A stretch of 64,000 nucleotides of DNA from UBA11606 sp039188975. Lineage in GTDB: Bacteria; Actinomycetota; Acidimicrobiia; Acidimicrobiales; Aldehydirespiratoraceae. How positions within the stretch are numbered: position 1 is the stretch's first letter; each line of letters starts with the position of its first letter. The translations under genes were made by a program, and so were the position numbers. The notes under the pieces are model-generated. The model had not been told where the DNA came from. It saw nothing but the letters and a program-made list of their open reading frames with translations, and did no database searches. The DNA lies in assembly GCA_039188975.1 (NCBI GenBank), contig JBCCYT010000004.1, positions 8,394 through 72,393 of the forward strand, written 5' to 3'. Shown piece after piece: positions 40,889-49,619 of this stretch.

Positions 40889-41829
40889 CAGCTGTTGAAC
40901 CGATAGTCGAGTTCGATCTGCGCACCGACGTCGTTGTTGGCGCGGATGCAGTCGGAGAGAAACTCGTGGAGCCCGTCGTCGATGATCGAGTCGATCGACC
41001 GGCCCGAGAGCCGCAGACGAAGGTCGTGCGACAGTTCATGACAGCGGTGCTGTTGGCCGTAGTCGCTGGCCAGGTGCACGAGATTGCGGTCGATCTTGTC
41101 GTAACAGAAGGCGAGTGAGCGCGGCATCTGGGGATCGAGGATCAAGAAGTCAGCGATGCCTGAGGCGGTGACGAGGCCACCATTGCGCCAACGGAACGCG
41201 CGCTGGGCGGACACGCTGCGCAAGATGGTCTCCCACTGGGCGTTGTCGAGCGAGCTGCCGACATCGAGCGGCGACGGCAACAAGACGTAGTACTTCACGT
41301 CGAGGATGCGGGAAGTGTTGTCGGCCCGTTCGAGGAAGGTGCCGAGTCGAGCGAAGTTGTAGATGTCGTTGCGCAGCATTGTGCCGTGCAGCGCGCCTCG
41401 CACGTAGGCGCTTTCTTGTCGAATGAGGCTGAGCACCCGGGGGAGGTCGCGAGTTGCGATCGGTCGTTGTAACGCATCACAGACAGCCAGCCAGGTGGCA
41501 TTGGTGGCTTCCCACACCTCGCGGGTGAGCGCGGTGCGAACTTCGCGGGCGTTGGACCGGGCCTGATCGACGACCGATCGCACGCTCGACGGGTTGTTGC
41601 GGTCGCGTAGCAAGAAGTCGACAACGGCGGCGCCGTCGACCTCGCCGTGGCGATCGACATAGCCGTCGCGCTGCCCGGCGGTGGAGAGAACCGAATCCCA
41701 TTCGTCGTAGAGGTCGTTGGTGCGGGTCAGGGCAATCCGCATCCCCGCTTCGATGAGACGGGCGGTGTTCTCACTGCGTTCGAGGTAGCGGAACATCCAG
41801 TAGAGCCCGCCCGCGGTGCGTCCCAGCAT
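40888..41829 (-). CDS. alpha-E (DUF403-type) helical protein of the Anbu operon
   Basis: Alpha-helical protein of unknown biochemical role that accompanies Anbu, circularly permuted ATP-grasp and transglutaminase genes. The 313 residues start MLGRTAGGLYWMFRYLERSE, the standard opening of this family, and contain ALHGTMLRNDIYNFARLGTFLERADN and FLILDPQMPRSLAFCYD in the expected order. ATG 41829 overlaps the ATP-grasp stop (TGATG). Function is inferred only from the fixed gene neighbourhood. Confidence 0.92.
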   Translation of the reverse strand: MLGRTAGGLYWMFRYLERSENTARLIEAGMRIALTRTNDLYDEWDSVLSTAGQRDGYVDRHGEVDGAAVVDFLLRDRNNPSSVRSVVDQARSNAREVRTALTREVWEATNATWLAVCDALQRPIATRDLPRVLSLIRQESAYVRGALHGTMLRNDIYNFARLGTFLERADNTSRILDVKYYVLLPSPLDVGSSLDNAQWETILRSVSAQRAFRWRNGGLVTASGIADFLILDPQMPRSLAFCYDKIDRNLVHLASDYGQQHRCHELSHDLRLRLSGRSIDSIIDDGLHEFLSDCIRANNDVGAQIELDYRFNS

Positions 41830-43262
41830 CAGTCGTCCACCACCCACGTGTCTTTGGTGCCGCCGCCCTGGCTGGAGTTCACGACCAGCGAGTTCTTCTT
41901 CATTGCGACCCGGGTGAGCCCGCCCGGGCTGACCTGGATACGGCCGGGGCCGACGAGGGCAAACGGTCGCAGATCGACATGGCGAGGGGCGAGCCCGGAG
42001 CGGGTGAGCACGGGCACGGTCGACAGCGCAATGGTCGGCTGGGCGATGTAGTTGGAGGGGCGTGCGGCGAGTTTCTTGGCGAACTCGCGCAGCTCCTTCT
42101 TCGATGCGGCCGGCCCGACGAGCATGCCGTAGCCGCCGGAGCCGTGGACTTCTTTCACGACGAGTTCGGCGAGGTGGTCGAGCACATACGCCAGCGAGTC
42201 GGGTTCGCCACATCGCCAGGTGGGCACGTTGTCGAGGATTGGTTTCTCACCCGTGTAGAACTCGATGATCTCCGGGACATAGCTGTAGATCGCCTTGTCG
42301 TCGGCGATGCCGCCACCCGGCGCGTTGGCGATGGTGATGCCACCAGCTCGGTAGATGTCCATGATCCCAGGGACCCCGAGCAGCGAGTCGGGGTTGAACG
42401 CAAGCGGGTCGAGGTACTCGTCGTCGACTCGCCGGTAGAGGACGTCGACGGGCATCGGGCCCCGCGTCGTGCGCATCGCGACTCGCCCGTCGACGATTTC
42501 GAGATCGCGGGCTTCGACCAGTTCGGCTCCCATCTGATCGGCGAGGAACGCATGCTCGAAGTACGCCGAGTTGTGGATGCCAGGCGTGAGTACGGCGACA
42601 ACCGCTTGCCCGTCGCCGGCTGCCGGTGGGGCCGACGAAGAGAGCGCGGCTCGGAGGTTCTGTGGGTAGTCACCGACCGGACGGACCCGGTGGGTGGCGA
42701 AGAGCTCCGGGAACATCTGCATCATCGTTTCCCGGTTCTCGAGCATGTACGACACACCGGACGGGGTGCGGCAGTTGTCTTCGAGCACCATGAAGCGGTC
42801 TTCTCCCGCCCGGATGATGTCGACACCAACGACGTGGGTGTAGACCCCGCCGGGCGGCGAATGACCGATCATGGCGGGCAGGAAGGCGGCGTTCTCTGCG
42901 ATCAACGACACCGGGATTCGCCCGGCGCGGAGGATTTCGCGTCGGTGGTAGATGTCATGCAGGAAGGCGTTGAGGGCTCGGACCCGCTGCTGAACACCGC
43001 GTTCGATCGTTGCCCATTCAGCCGTGCCGATCACTCGGGGCACGATGTCGAAGGGGATCAACCGCTCTTCGGCGTCGTCATCGCCGTAGACATTGAACGT
43101 GATGCCGGTGCGCCGAAAGACCCGTTCGGCTTCGGCTGATTTGGCCAGGAGGCGCCGCGGCTCTTCGCCGGCGAACCAGTCCTCATAGGCGCGGTAGGGC
43201 GCTCGGACGACACCATCGCCCGAGCCGTACATCTCGTCGAAGAACCCCTCCCGTGGCTCCAT
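41829..43262 (-). CDS. circularly permuted ATP-grasp protein of the Anbu operon
   Basis: Putative amino-acid ligase of the circularly permuted ATP-grasp family, 477 residues. Opening block FFDEMYGSGDGVVRAPYRAY; later HVVGVDIIRAGEDRFMVLEDN, SGVSYMLENRETMMQMFPEL, APGGGIADDKAIYSYVPEI and VKEVHGSGGYGMLVGPAAS, which contain the nucleotide and metal binding residues. ATG 43262 lies 8 nt after TAGGTT. First gene of the operon. It probably makes a peptide or amide bond, but the substrates are unknown. Confidence 0.92.
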   Translation of the reverse strand: MEPREGFFDEMYGSGDGVVRAPYRAYEDWFAGEEPRRLLAKSAEAERVFRRTGITFNVYGDDDAEERLIPFDIVPRVIGTAEWATIERGVQQRVRALNAFLHDIYHRREILRAGRIPVSLIAENAAFLPAMIGHSPPGGVYTHVVGVDIIRAGEDRFMVLEDNCRTPSGVSYMLENRETMMQMFPELFATHRVRPVGDYPQNLRAALSSSAPPAAGDGQAVVAVLTPGIHNSAYFEHAFLADQMGAELVEARDLEIVDGRVAMRTTRGPMPVDVLYRRVDDEYLDPLAFNPDSLLGVPGIMDIYRAGGITIANAPGGGIADDKAIYSYVPEIIEFYTGEKPILDNVPTWRCGEPDSLAYVLDHLAELVVKEVHGSGGYGMLVGPAASKKELREFAKKLAARPSNYIAQPTIALSTVPVLTRSGLAPRHVDLRPFALVGPGRIQVSPGGLTRVAMKKNSLVVNSSQGGGTKDTWVVDD

Positions 43263-43270
43263 GGTGCAGG

Positions 43271-43276
43271 AACCTA
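43271..43276 (-). promoter_or_regulatory. -10 box TAGGTT of the Anbu operon
   Basis: TAGGTT on the minus strand ends 8 nt before ATG 43262. All four genes are overlapped downstream, so this is their likely single promoter. Confidence 0.5.
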
Positions 43277-43326
43277 ACGAGGATCGGTCTCGCTGTCCCG
43301 TGGCGAAACAGACTGGTAACAGGAAG

Positions 43327-44244
43327 TCAGGTGGCGGCCATCCACGCCACCATCGCTTCGGCGATCGCTGGCCCTTGGTCGTCTTGCAGGAAATGGCCGC
43401 CCGGTTGGAACTCCTGGTGGGGTTGGCCGGCTGCGCCCGGAACCCGTTCGATGAACTCGGCGGCCAACCCTCCGAGTACGGGATCCTCGGGACACCACAG
43501 CGTGAGGAACGGTTTCTCGAACGCGGTGAGACCCTGCCACGCGGCAAGGTTCTCGGCGACACCAGCCTGCTCCGGCGTGATCGGCACGAGGGTCGGGAAC
43601 ACCACTGCGCCCACTCGATGATCGGCCGTGGGGAACGGCGCGTCGTATGCGGCGATCTCGTGGTCGGTGAGCTGGCGGGCCGTGATCGCCCGTGAGAAGA
43701 GACCGCCGATGTCGGTCAATTGCGAGTCCTGAGAGAAGGCAAGCCAGAAGTCGAACCCATCGCCCAACGACTCGCCGACCGGCAGCCCGGTGTTGCCGAT
43801 GACGACCCGAGCGAAGCGATCCGGTTGGAGGCCAACGAGCCGCAGGCCGATCAGGCCGCCCCAGTCCTGAGCGAAGATGGTGCACGGTTCGTGGACGTTG
43901 GCGTCGAGAAAGAACTCGACGTTCGCGACGTGCTGGGCGTAGGTGTAGTAGCCGGGGTCGGTGGGTTTGTCGGAACGACCGAACCCGATGAGGTCAGGGG
44001 CGACGACTCGATACCCAGCGTCGAGCAGACCCGGAAGCATACGGCGGTACAGGTAGCTCCACGACGGCTCACCGTGCAGCAACACGATCGGATGCCCGTC
44101 CTCGGGGCCCTCGTCGATGTACGCCATGCGAAGGCCGTCGACCTGGCCGTACTTCGGTTCGTACGGGAAGTCGTCGAGTCCGTCGAAGCGATCGTCGGGA
44201 GTGCGGACGAAGTCGATGCCGCTGTCGGTCGTCTGGGTCGTCAT
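43327..44244 (-). CDS. haloalkane dehalogenase, subfamily I
   Basis: Alpha/beta hydrolase that removes halide from haloalkanes. The 305 residues show LLHGEPSW (HGxPxW), nucleophile Asp127 in FAQDWGGL with the halide-binding Trp128 directly after it, Asp254 in WCPEDPVLGG as catalytic acid and His284 in GGHFLQ. Trp167 in DFWLAF is a good candidate for the second halide ligand. This set matches subfamily I (DhlA/DhmA-like). ATG 44244 is 6 nt after TACCGT. It is a single gene, divergent from the phosphotransferase gene with 58 bp between starts. Natural substrates of such marine or soil actinobacterial enzymes are unknown. Confidence 0.88.
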   Translation of the reverse strand: MTTQTTDSGIDFVRTPDDRFDGLDDFPYEPKYGQVDGLRMAYIDEGPEDGHPIVLLHGEPSWSYLYRRMLPGLLDAGYRVVAPDLIGFGRSDKPTDPGYYTYAQHVANVEFFLDANVHEPCTIFAQDWGGLIGLRLVGLQPDRFARVVIGNTGLPVGESLGDGFDFWLAFSQDSQLTDIGGLFSRAITARQLTDHEIAAYDAPFPTADHRVGAVVFPTLVPITPEQAGVAENLAAWQGLTAFEKPFLTLWCPEDPVLGGLAAEFIERVPGAAGQPHQEFQPGGHFLQDDQGPAIAEAMVAWMAAT

Positions 44245-44250
44245 GGCGCC

Positions 44251-44256
44251 ACGGTA
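44251..44256 (-). promoter_or_regulatory. -10 box TACCGT of the haloalkane dehalogenase gene
   Basis: Minus-strand TACCGT ends 6 nt before ATG 44244. The identical hexamer 35 bp away serves the opposite strand, so the two promoters are back to back. Confidence 0.6.
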
Positions 44257-44290
44257 GGTCTGGACTTCGACGGCGGCCAGGCGACCTCGC

Positions 44291-44296
44291 TACCGT
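44291..44296 (+). promoter_or_regulatory. -10 box TACCGT of the phosphotransferase gene
   Basis: TACCGT ends 6 nt before ATG 44303; divergent partner of the box at 44251-44256. Confidence 0.6.
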
Positions 44297-44302
44297 TCGG
44301 AC

Positions 44303-45400
44303 ATGGAACCGTCGGAGGTCGTCAAGTCGTCACGAACGCCGGAGCAGCTGCAGGCTCGTCTGCAGTCCTGGCTCCGGGAGACCACGAGCGATGCTGCGGC
44401 GACGGTCGGGCCCGTGCATTCGCCCGAATCGAACGGCATGTCGAGCGAGTCGTTGTTCTTCGACGCGTCGTGGAACGGCGAGTCGGGATCGTTCGTGGCT
44501 CGGGTTGCGCCGGCCGCGGAGGACGTGCCGGTCTTCCAGACCTACGACCTCGAGAAGCAGTACCGCCTCATCTCGCTGGTCGCCGAGCACTCCGAGGTGC
44601 CGGTACCCAACTTGGCGTGGCTCGAACGCGACTCGGCGTTTCTCGACCAGCCGTTCTTCGTGATGCACAAGGTCGAAGGACGAGTGCCGCCCGACATTCC
44701 GCCCTATGCGATGGGTGGCTGGGTTCGCGATCTCAGCGACAACGACCGCATGGCGCTGCAACGGGCGAGCGTCGCCGCGGTAGCGGGCGTGCACGCGATC
44801 GACATCAGCGACGGCAAGGCCGACTTTCTCGAACTCGACTCGACACTCGGCGACACACCGCTTCGGCGGCACTACGCCGCCGAGCAGGCCTACTACGAGT
44901 GGACGTGTGAGGGCGCGGGGCGCCGCTTCCCGACGATCGAGCGGGCGTTCGACTGGATCGAAACGAACTGGCCGACCGACGAGGGGCGCTCGGCGATCTG
45001 TTGGGGCGACAGCCGCATCGGCAACATCATGTACGCCAACGACGGCGTGGAGCCGGTGGCGGTGCTCGACTGGGAGCTGGCGACGATTGCCCCACCGGGG
45101 CTCGATGTCGGCTGGATGTGTTTCCTGCACCGGTTCTTCGAGTTCGTTCTCGGCAAGTACGAGATCGAGACGTTGCCGTCGATGCTTCGACCCGAGGATG
45201 TCCGTGAGCAGTACGGCGAGGTCAGTGGCGTCGACGTCGGCGACCTTCGTTTCGAGATGGTGTACACCGCGCTGCGTCACGCAGCGATCATGAGCCGAAT
45301 CCATGTCCGCAACGTGCACTTCGGCACCCACGAATGGCCCGACGACCCCGACGACGCGTTCTTGTTCAAGGACCTGCTGGCCGAGCTGATTTCGGACTGA
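44303..45400 (+). CDS. aminoglycoside-phosphotransferase-fold protein (APH family)
   Basis: Small-molecule kinase of the APH fold, 365 residues. Motifs: FVARVAPAAED (N-lobe), CWGDSRIGNIMY (catalytic loop, Asp), and VLDWELATIAPPGLDVGW (metal-binding Asp). Actinobacteria and proteobacteria use such enzymes on many alcohol or amine substrates, so antibiotic resistance cannot be assumed; the long N-terminal part is like the acyl-CoA-dehydrogenase-associated kinases. No clear partner gene. Confidence 0.88.
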   Translation: MEPSEVVKSSRTPEQLQARLQSWLRETTSDAAATVGPVHSPESNGMSSESLFFDASWNGESGSFVARVAPAAEDVPVFQTYDLEKQYRLISLVAEHSEVPVPNLAWLERDSAFLDQPFFVMHKVEGRVPPDIPPYAMGGWVRDLSDNDRMALQRASVAAVAGVHAIDISDGKADFLELDSTLGDTPLRRHYAAEQAYYEWTCEGAGRRFPTIERAFDWIETNWPTDEGRSAICWGDSRIGNIMYANDGVEPVAVLDWELATIAPPGLDVGWMCFLHRFFEFVLGKYEIETLPSMLRPEDVREQYGEVSGVDVGDLRFEMVYTALRHAAIMSRIHVRNVHFGTHEWPDDPDDAFLFKDLLAELISD

Positions 45401-45430
45401 CGGTGAGCGCCGCTGTGCGACGATGGAGCA

Positions 45431-46033
45431 ATGGTCTCCCGCCGCTACGAAACCGGCCCTGACGCGACAATCCGGGCCACCGACGAGGCACTCACCCGGG
45501 CCGTCGATGCTCGTGCCGTCATCTTGGTCGAAGGCACGAGCGACCAAATCGTGCTGGAGTCGCTCGCGACCCGACTCGACCGAGATCTTGATGCAGATGG
45601 CGTCGTGGTTGCGCCAATCGGCGGCGCCCACGCAATCCGCAACATCATCGACCACTTCGCCCACCGGACCGACCTTCGACTGAGCGGACTCGTCGATCGA
45701 GCCGAAGCCGACGTCTTCGTCGCGGCAGCCGCGGCGACACCACTTCTCGACCCGTCACGCATCCATGTGTGCCACGACGACCTCGAAGACGAACTCATTC
45801 GAGCGATGGACCCTGACGAGCTCGAAACGCTGCTCGACGCTGAAGGCGACCTCGGCGCATTCCGCACGATGCAGCATCAACCGGCGTGGCGCGAGCAACC
45901 TGTCGGCGACCAGATGCACCGGTGGATGCGATCGATCTCCGGCCGAACCAACACCTACGGCGATCTCATCGTCCGTCACGCCGAGACCAGCCGCCTACCG
46001 AAGCCACTCGTTGCGACGATCGAGGGTGCCTAG
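45431..46033 (+). CDS. standalone TOPRIM domain protein (OLD-nuclease-like)
   Basis: TOPRIM-fold protein of 200 residues without the ATPase that normally precedes it in OLD-family nucleases. The TOPRIM signature is seen as AVILVEGTSDQIVLESLA (Glu), the turn VAPIGGAHAIRNIIDHF, and the Asp-containing strand SGLVDRAEADVF. Basic residues in the N-terminal ten suggest nucleic acid contact. It lies 30 bp after the phosphotransferase gene. Convergent with the SDR gene; the two stop codons overlap (46030-46033). Function unknown. Confidence 0.75.
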   Translation: MVSRRYETGPDATIRATDEALTRAVDARAVILVEGTSDQIVLESLATRLDRDLDADGVVVAPIGGAHAIRNIIDHFAHRTDLRLSGLVDRAEADVFVAAAAATPLLDPSRIHVCHDDLEDELIRAMDPDELETLLDAEGDLGAFRTMQHQPAWREQPVGDQMHRWMRSISGRTNTYGDLIVRHAETSRLPKPLVATIEGA

Positions 46034-46824
46034 GGCGTTGCTGTCATGCCACCGTCCACCGGGATCACCGCTCCGGTGATGGCGGACGACTGAGGCGAAC
46101 ACAGCCAGGCGATCGTCGAGGCGACTTCACGTGGCTCGATGAGGCGGCCCAACGGTTCCTGGTGGCGGACAAAGTCCTCCACCGACGCGAGGTCATAGAT
46201 GCGGGCCGACTCGTCGAGCCCAGCGGTGGTGGTCGAACCGGGCGACACGCCGTTAGCGGTGATACCGGTGCCCGCGAGATCGGCGGCCAACGAACGGGTG
46301 AAGCCGATCACGCCGTGCTTCGCCGCCGCATACGGCGCCATGTGCCGCAACCCGAGAGAACCGGCCGCCGACGCGACCGTGACGATGCGACCACCCGGCG
46401 TCTCGAGAAGAGTCGGAACGGCTGCCCGGACCGTCACGAACACACCGGTCAAGTCGGTGCTGATGACCGCCTCCCACTCGGCGTCGTCGACGTCCCATGC
46501 GGGTGCCCCTCCAGCGACAATCCCCGCCGCACAGACGACGGCATCGAGTCGGCCATGGTCAGCGACGATGTCAGCCACCACAGCCTGCATCGCCGCTGCG
46601 TCGGCCACATCCGCATGAAACGATGACGCCGAACCATCCGCAGCATCGACCACCGCGGCGAGTTCGTCAGCCGACGCCATGGGATACGCAATCGCAGGGT
46701 GAGGCGTACAACGATCCACGGCGGCCACCCACCACCCATTCGCGACGAGCTCGGACACGGTGGCGGCACCGATGCCTCGGCCAGCACCGGTGACGAGCGC
46801 GACGGGCTGCTTCATATGGGTCAT
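46030..46824 (-). CDS. SDR-family oxidoreductase cotranscribed with an MftE-like gene
   Basis: Classical short-chain dehydrogenase, 264 residues: TGAGRGIGAAT (nucleotide-binding Gly motif), SAAGSLGLRHMAPYAAAKHG with the catalytic Ser, Tyr and Lys, and VIPVDGG near the C terminus. ATG 46824 overlaps the MftE-like stop as ATGA; a second ATG at 46815 is possible. Mycofactocin-dependent SDRs often stand beside mft genes, and the coupling to this MftE-like gene suggests the same here, but the cofactor cannot be read from the sequence. Confidence 0.88.
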   Translation of the reverse strand: MTHMKQPVALVTGAGRGIGAATVSELVANGWWVAAVDRCTPHPAIAYPMASADELAAVVDAADGSASSFHADVADAAAMQAVVADIVADHGRLDAVVCAAGIVAGGAPAWDVDDAEWEAVISTDLTGVFVTVRAAVPTLLETPGGRIVTVASAAGSLGLRHMAPYAAAKHGVIGFTRSLAADLAGTGITANGVSPGSTTTAGLDESARIYDLASVEDFVRHQEPLGRLIEPREVASTIAWLCSPQSSAITGAVIPVDGGMTATP

Positions 46825-47495
46825 CGTGTCAGAAGCTGCGCAACCTGATCGACCCACTCGTCGAGGATGCGGGCCCCTTCGTCGGCGCAGGCACCGGTCG
46901 GGTCGCCGAGAACGCCGTTGGGCGAGACCGCTTTCACGCCGCGCTCCATCAGCTCGCGAATGAGACCCTCCGAGCCTTCGCTCACCCCCGGCTCCGCGGC
47001 ACCAAGGCGGACTCGCTCCGGCGCGATCGCCAACATGATCGATGTTTCGATTCGCCCGGCATGCAGGTCGAATCCGATCGCGGCCTTGTCGAGTCGGGCC
47101 GACCACGCTCGGATCGGTCGGCCCTCGAAGTCGCACGTCTTGACCGCGCTGCGGATGGCGCCAACATTGCCGCCATGGCCGTTCACCAACACTGTTCGCT
47201 CAAACTCCGGCCCTGCCGTCCGCACGATCTCGACGATCGCGGACGCGAGCACCTCGGTGCCGATCGAGAGCGTGCCCGCAAACCCTGCGTGTTCTCCGGC
47301 CGCCCCGATCGCCAGCGCAGGCGCGACCACGGCGGCCGGGATGCGAGCGGCAGCGCGGGTTGCCACCGTCGTCGCAATCACGGTGTCGGTGTCGAGCGGA
47401 AGGTGCGCACCGTGCTGCTCAGTCGACCCCAAAGGCAACACGAGCGTGCGCCGCTCTCCCACCTCCGGGAAGGCGAGATCGCCCAACAACACCAT
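46821..47495 (-). CDS. mftE: MftE-like creatininase-family peptidase
   Basis: Metal-dependent peptidase of the creatininase fold, 224 residues. Conserved blocks: LVLPLGSTEQHGAHLPLDTDT (Glu, His and Asp ligands), VAPALAIGAAGEHAGFAGTLS, VLVNGHGGNVGA and FDLHAGRIETSIMLAI, with SPNGVLGDPTGACADEGARI. This is close to actinobacterial MftE, which trims the mycofactocin precursor peptide after MftC modification. Plain creatininase-family hydrolases are an alternative reading. ATG 47495 is 6 nt after TACGCT. mftA, mftB, mftC and mftF are absent from the window. Confidence 0.75.
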   Translation of the reverse strand: MVLLGDLAFPEVGERRTLVLPLGSTEQHGAHLPLDTDTVIATTVATRAAARIPAAVVAPALAIGAAGEHAGFAGTLSIGTEVLASAIVEIVRTAGPEFERTVLVNGHGGNVGAIRSAVKTCDFEGRPIRAWSARLDKAAIGFDLHAGRIETSIMLAIAPERVRLGAAEPGVSEGSEGLIRELMERGVKAVSPNGVLGDPTGACADEGARILDEWVDQVAQLLTR

Positions 47496-47501
47496 GACCG
47501 G

Positions 47502-47507
47502 AGCGTA
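47502..47507 (-). promoter_or_regulatory. -10 box TACGCT of the MftE-SDR pair
   Basis: Minus-strand TACGCT ends 6 nt before ATG 47495. The divergent acyltransferase has its own box at 47554, 70 bp between the two starts. Confidence 0.6.
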
Positions 47508-47553
47508 GGCCGACGATCGGTGGTTCCGCTCTCGGTGGTGGTGCCCTCATCAC

Positions 47554-47559
47554 TACACT
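47554..47559 (+). promoter_or_regulatory. -10 box TACACT of the second acyltransferase gene
   Basis: TACACT ends 6 nt before ATG 47566. Confidence 0.6.
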
Positions 47560-47565
47560 CGCCCG

Positions 47566-49599
47566 ATGGCTGAGCGTGAGCGACACCTGGCGCACATCCC
47601 CGCGCTCGACGGCATCCGCGGCCTCGCCGTCGTTGCGGTGCTGTTCTTCCACGGTGGGTTCAGCTGGGCGGTCGGCGGCTGGCTCGGAGTTTCGCTCTTC
47701 TTCACCCTCTCGGGTTACCTGATCGCCTCGGTGACGATCGTCGAGTTCCAGGCCGAGGGCCGCGTCTCGCTTCGTGGGTTCTGGGAACGGCGACTGCGGC
47801 GACTGCTTCCGGCGGCGCTGGTCACGCTGACCGGGGTTTCGTTGCTGAGTCGCTGGTTGGTCTTCGACAACCAGCTCGACGCATTGCGAGGCGACATCAT
47901 CGCTGCGCTGTTCTATGTGGCCAACTGGCGTTTCTGGGAGCGAGGCGAGTCGTACGCCGACGTCTTCGGAGCGCCATCGCCGGTCGTGCACTTCTGGAGC
48001 TTGTCGATCGAAGAGCAGTTCTACTTCGTCTTTCCCGTGATTGCCGTCGTCGCCCTCGCGACAGGCGGCCTGCGGCGACTCGGGATCGTCATCGGGTTAC
48101 TCGCGGTTTCGTCGCTCGCCGCAGCGTTGCTGATCACCGGCGCCGACCGCTCCTACTTCGGTACCGACACCCGAGCGTTCGAGATCTTGCTCGGCGTGCT
48201 CGTCGCGATCTGGCACCGGGCGCCCCGCACCGAGCATGCGATGGTCGAACGGGCGGTGACGTGGATGGCGTGGCCGGCATGGATCATTGCCGTCATCGCC
48301 GTGAACACGATCAGCACCTCTGACCCGCGGGTGTCGAGCTGGTTGCTCCCTGCGTTCGCGGTGCTCTCGGTCGTGGTGATCCTCGCGGCGACCGTACGAG
48401 AGCGTCCACTGTCTCGCGCCCTCGCCAACCCCGTGTTCACCGGCCTCGGCACCCTGTCCTACGGCATCTACCTCTACCACTGGCCAATCTTCGGGCTGCT
48501 CACTGCGCAGCGAGTGGGTTTCGGCGGCTGGTCGCTGTTCGGCCTACGGATCGCCGTCACCCTCGTCGTTGCGGCGGTTTCCTACGTGCTGATCGAAGCG
48601 CCCGTGCGCCGGCGTCGGGCGCTGGTCACGCCACGACAGCTCGGCGTCGGGCTCTCCGCCGGGGCGGCGCTGGCGGCGATGCTCGCCTTCGCGATCGTGC
48701 GCACACCAGCAGCCGAACCGGTCGACCTCACGATCGCGGCGGCTGTCCCCACCACCTCGACCGTCCCGACGACGACATCAGAACCCGCGGCGGCCGACGA
48801 CGCCGACGCCGAAAGCGAAGACGAAGACGAGCCAGACCCGGCACCCGCAGACACGACCCCGCCTCCCCCGCCCCCGCCGACATTCGAACGCCCGGTCCGG
48901 ATCCTTGCCGTCGGCGACTCGACTGCCCGATCCGCAGGCGAGGGGCTCGAAGCATGGGGCCTGGCGAGTGGCGATGCCGAAATCAGCATCATCGACGCGC
49001 CCGGCTGCGGGGTGATCGACGAAAACAAGTTCCGGCACCAAGCGGACGATGTCGGTGGCGCGATCGTTCCGGACTACTGCCGGAACTGGGTCGAGCAGTG
49101 GACGACCCGCATCGAAGGATTCCAGCCCGACATCATCACCGTCTTTTACGGCCCGTTCGACACCGTCGACCGCGATGTCGACCTCGACGACGACTGGGAA
49201 AGCCCCGGCGAACCATCCCACGACGCGGTGTATGCCGCTGACTTCGCCAAAAAGATCGACGTGTTGGCCGCCAGCGAGATCCCGGTCGTCTGGATGGCCC
49301 CGCCGTACGTGTGGGCTGACTCGCCCCGGGGCAGCGGCAACCGGTCTCTCACCACCCTTCCCGACCGGGTCGATGAGCTCACCAACCTGCTCACCACGCT
49401 GACGGAGGCCGACGATCGAGTCCGGCTCGCGCCCTACGGCCGCCTCGTCGATGGCGGCGAGCAAGAGGTCGACTTCGACCAGCGTTACGACGGCATCCAC
49501 TTCAGCGATGGCGTCGCGGCAGCCCTGGCCCGCGACGGCATGTTCGCCATGATCCTCGACGAAGCCGCTGCCTTACTCGTGGCCCAGGCGGAGCCGTGA
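47566..49599 (+). CDS. acyltransferase-3 (OafA/YrhL-like) with SGNH domain, second copy
   Basis: Membrane O-acyltransferase, 677 residues, of the same two-part type as 894-2909. It opens HIPALDGIRGLAVVAVLFFH and has FWERRLRRLLPAALVTL and SIEEQFYFVFPVIAV in about ten membrane helices. A Thr/Glu/Asp/Pro-rich linker (about residues 390-440, including a run of Pro) precedes an SGNH domain with VGDSTARSAGEG near residue 447 and DGIHF with Asp and His near 645. The two copies share layout but little linker sequence, so they are old paralogs. Target glycan unknown. Confidence 0.9.
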   Translation: MAERERHLAHIPALDGIRGLAVVAVLFFHGGFSWAVGGWLGVSLFFTLSGYLIASVTIVEFQAEGRVSLRGFWERRLRRLLPAALVTLTGVSLLSRWLVFDNQLDALRGDIIAALFYVANWRFWERGESYADVFGAPSPVVHFWSLSIEEQFYFVFPVIAVVALATGGLRRLGIVIGLLAVSSLAAALLITGADRSYFGTDTRAFEILLGVLVAIWHRAPRTEHAMVERAVTWMAWPAWIIAVIAVNTISTSDPRVSSWLLPAFAVLSVVVILAATVRERPLSRALANPVFTGLGTLSYGIYLYHWPIFGLLTAQRVGFGGWSLFGLRIAVTLVVAAVSYVLIEAPVRRRRALVTPRQLGVGLSAGAALAAMLAFAIVRTPAAEPVDLTIAAAVPTTSTVPTTTSEPAAADDADAESEDEDEPDPAPADTTPPPPPPPTFERPVRILAVGDSTARSAGEGLEAWGLASGDAEISIIDAPGCGVIDENKFRHQADDVGGAIVPDYCRNWVEQWTTRIEGFQPDIITVFYGPFDTVDRDVDLDDDWESPGEPSHDAVYAADFAKKIDVLAASEIPVVWMAPPYVWADSPRGSGNRSLTTLPDRVDELTNLLTTLTEADDRVRLAPYGRLVDGGEQEVDFDQRYDGIHFSDGVAAALARDGMFAMILDEAAALLVAQAEP

Positions 49600-49607
49600 T
49601 CGGCGGT

Positions 49608-49613
49608 TAACGT
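49608..49613 (+). promoter_or_regulatory. -10 box TAACGT of the amine-oxidase gene
   Basis: TAACGT ends 6 nt before ATG 49620, 20 bp past the acyltransferase stop; this favours a separate leaderless transcript. Confidence 0.55.
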
Positions 49614-49619
49614 CCGCCC

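Noticed and set aside
39327..41039. A 570-codon minus-strand frame ending with Anbu
   Set aside because: Only the last 250 codons are protein-like; the rest overlaps the transglutaminase in another frame. Anbu starts at 40079 where ATG overlaps the transglutaminase stop.
44303..45400. Antibiotic resistance by the APH-fold gene
   Set aside because: The APH fold is used for many substrates and nothing else nearby indicates resistance.
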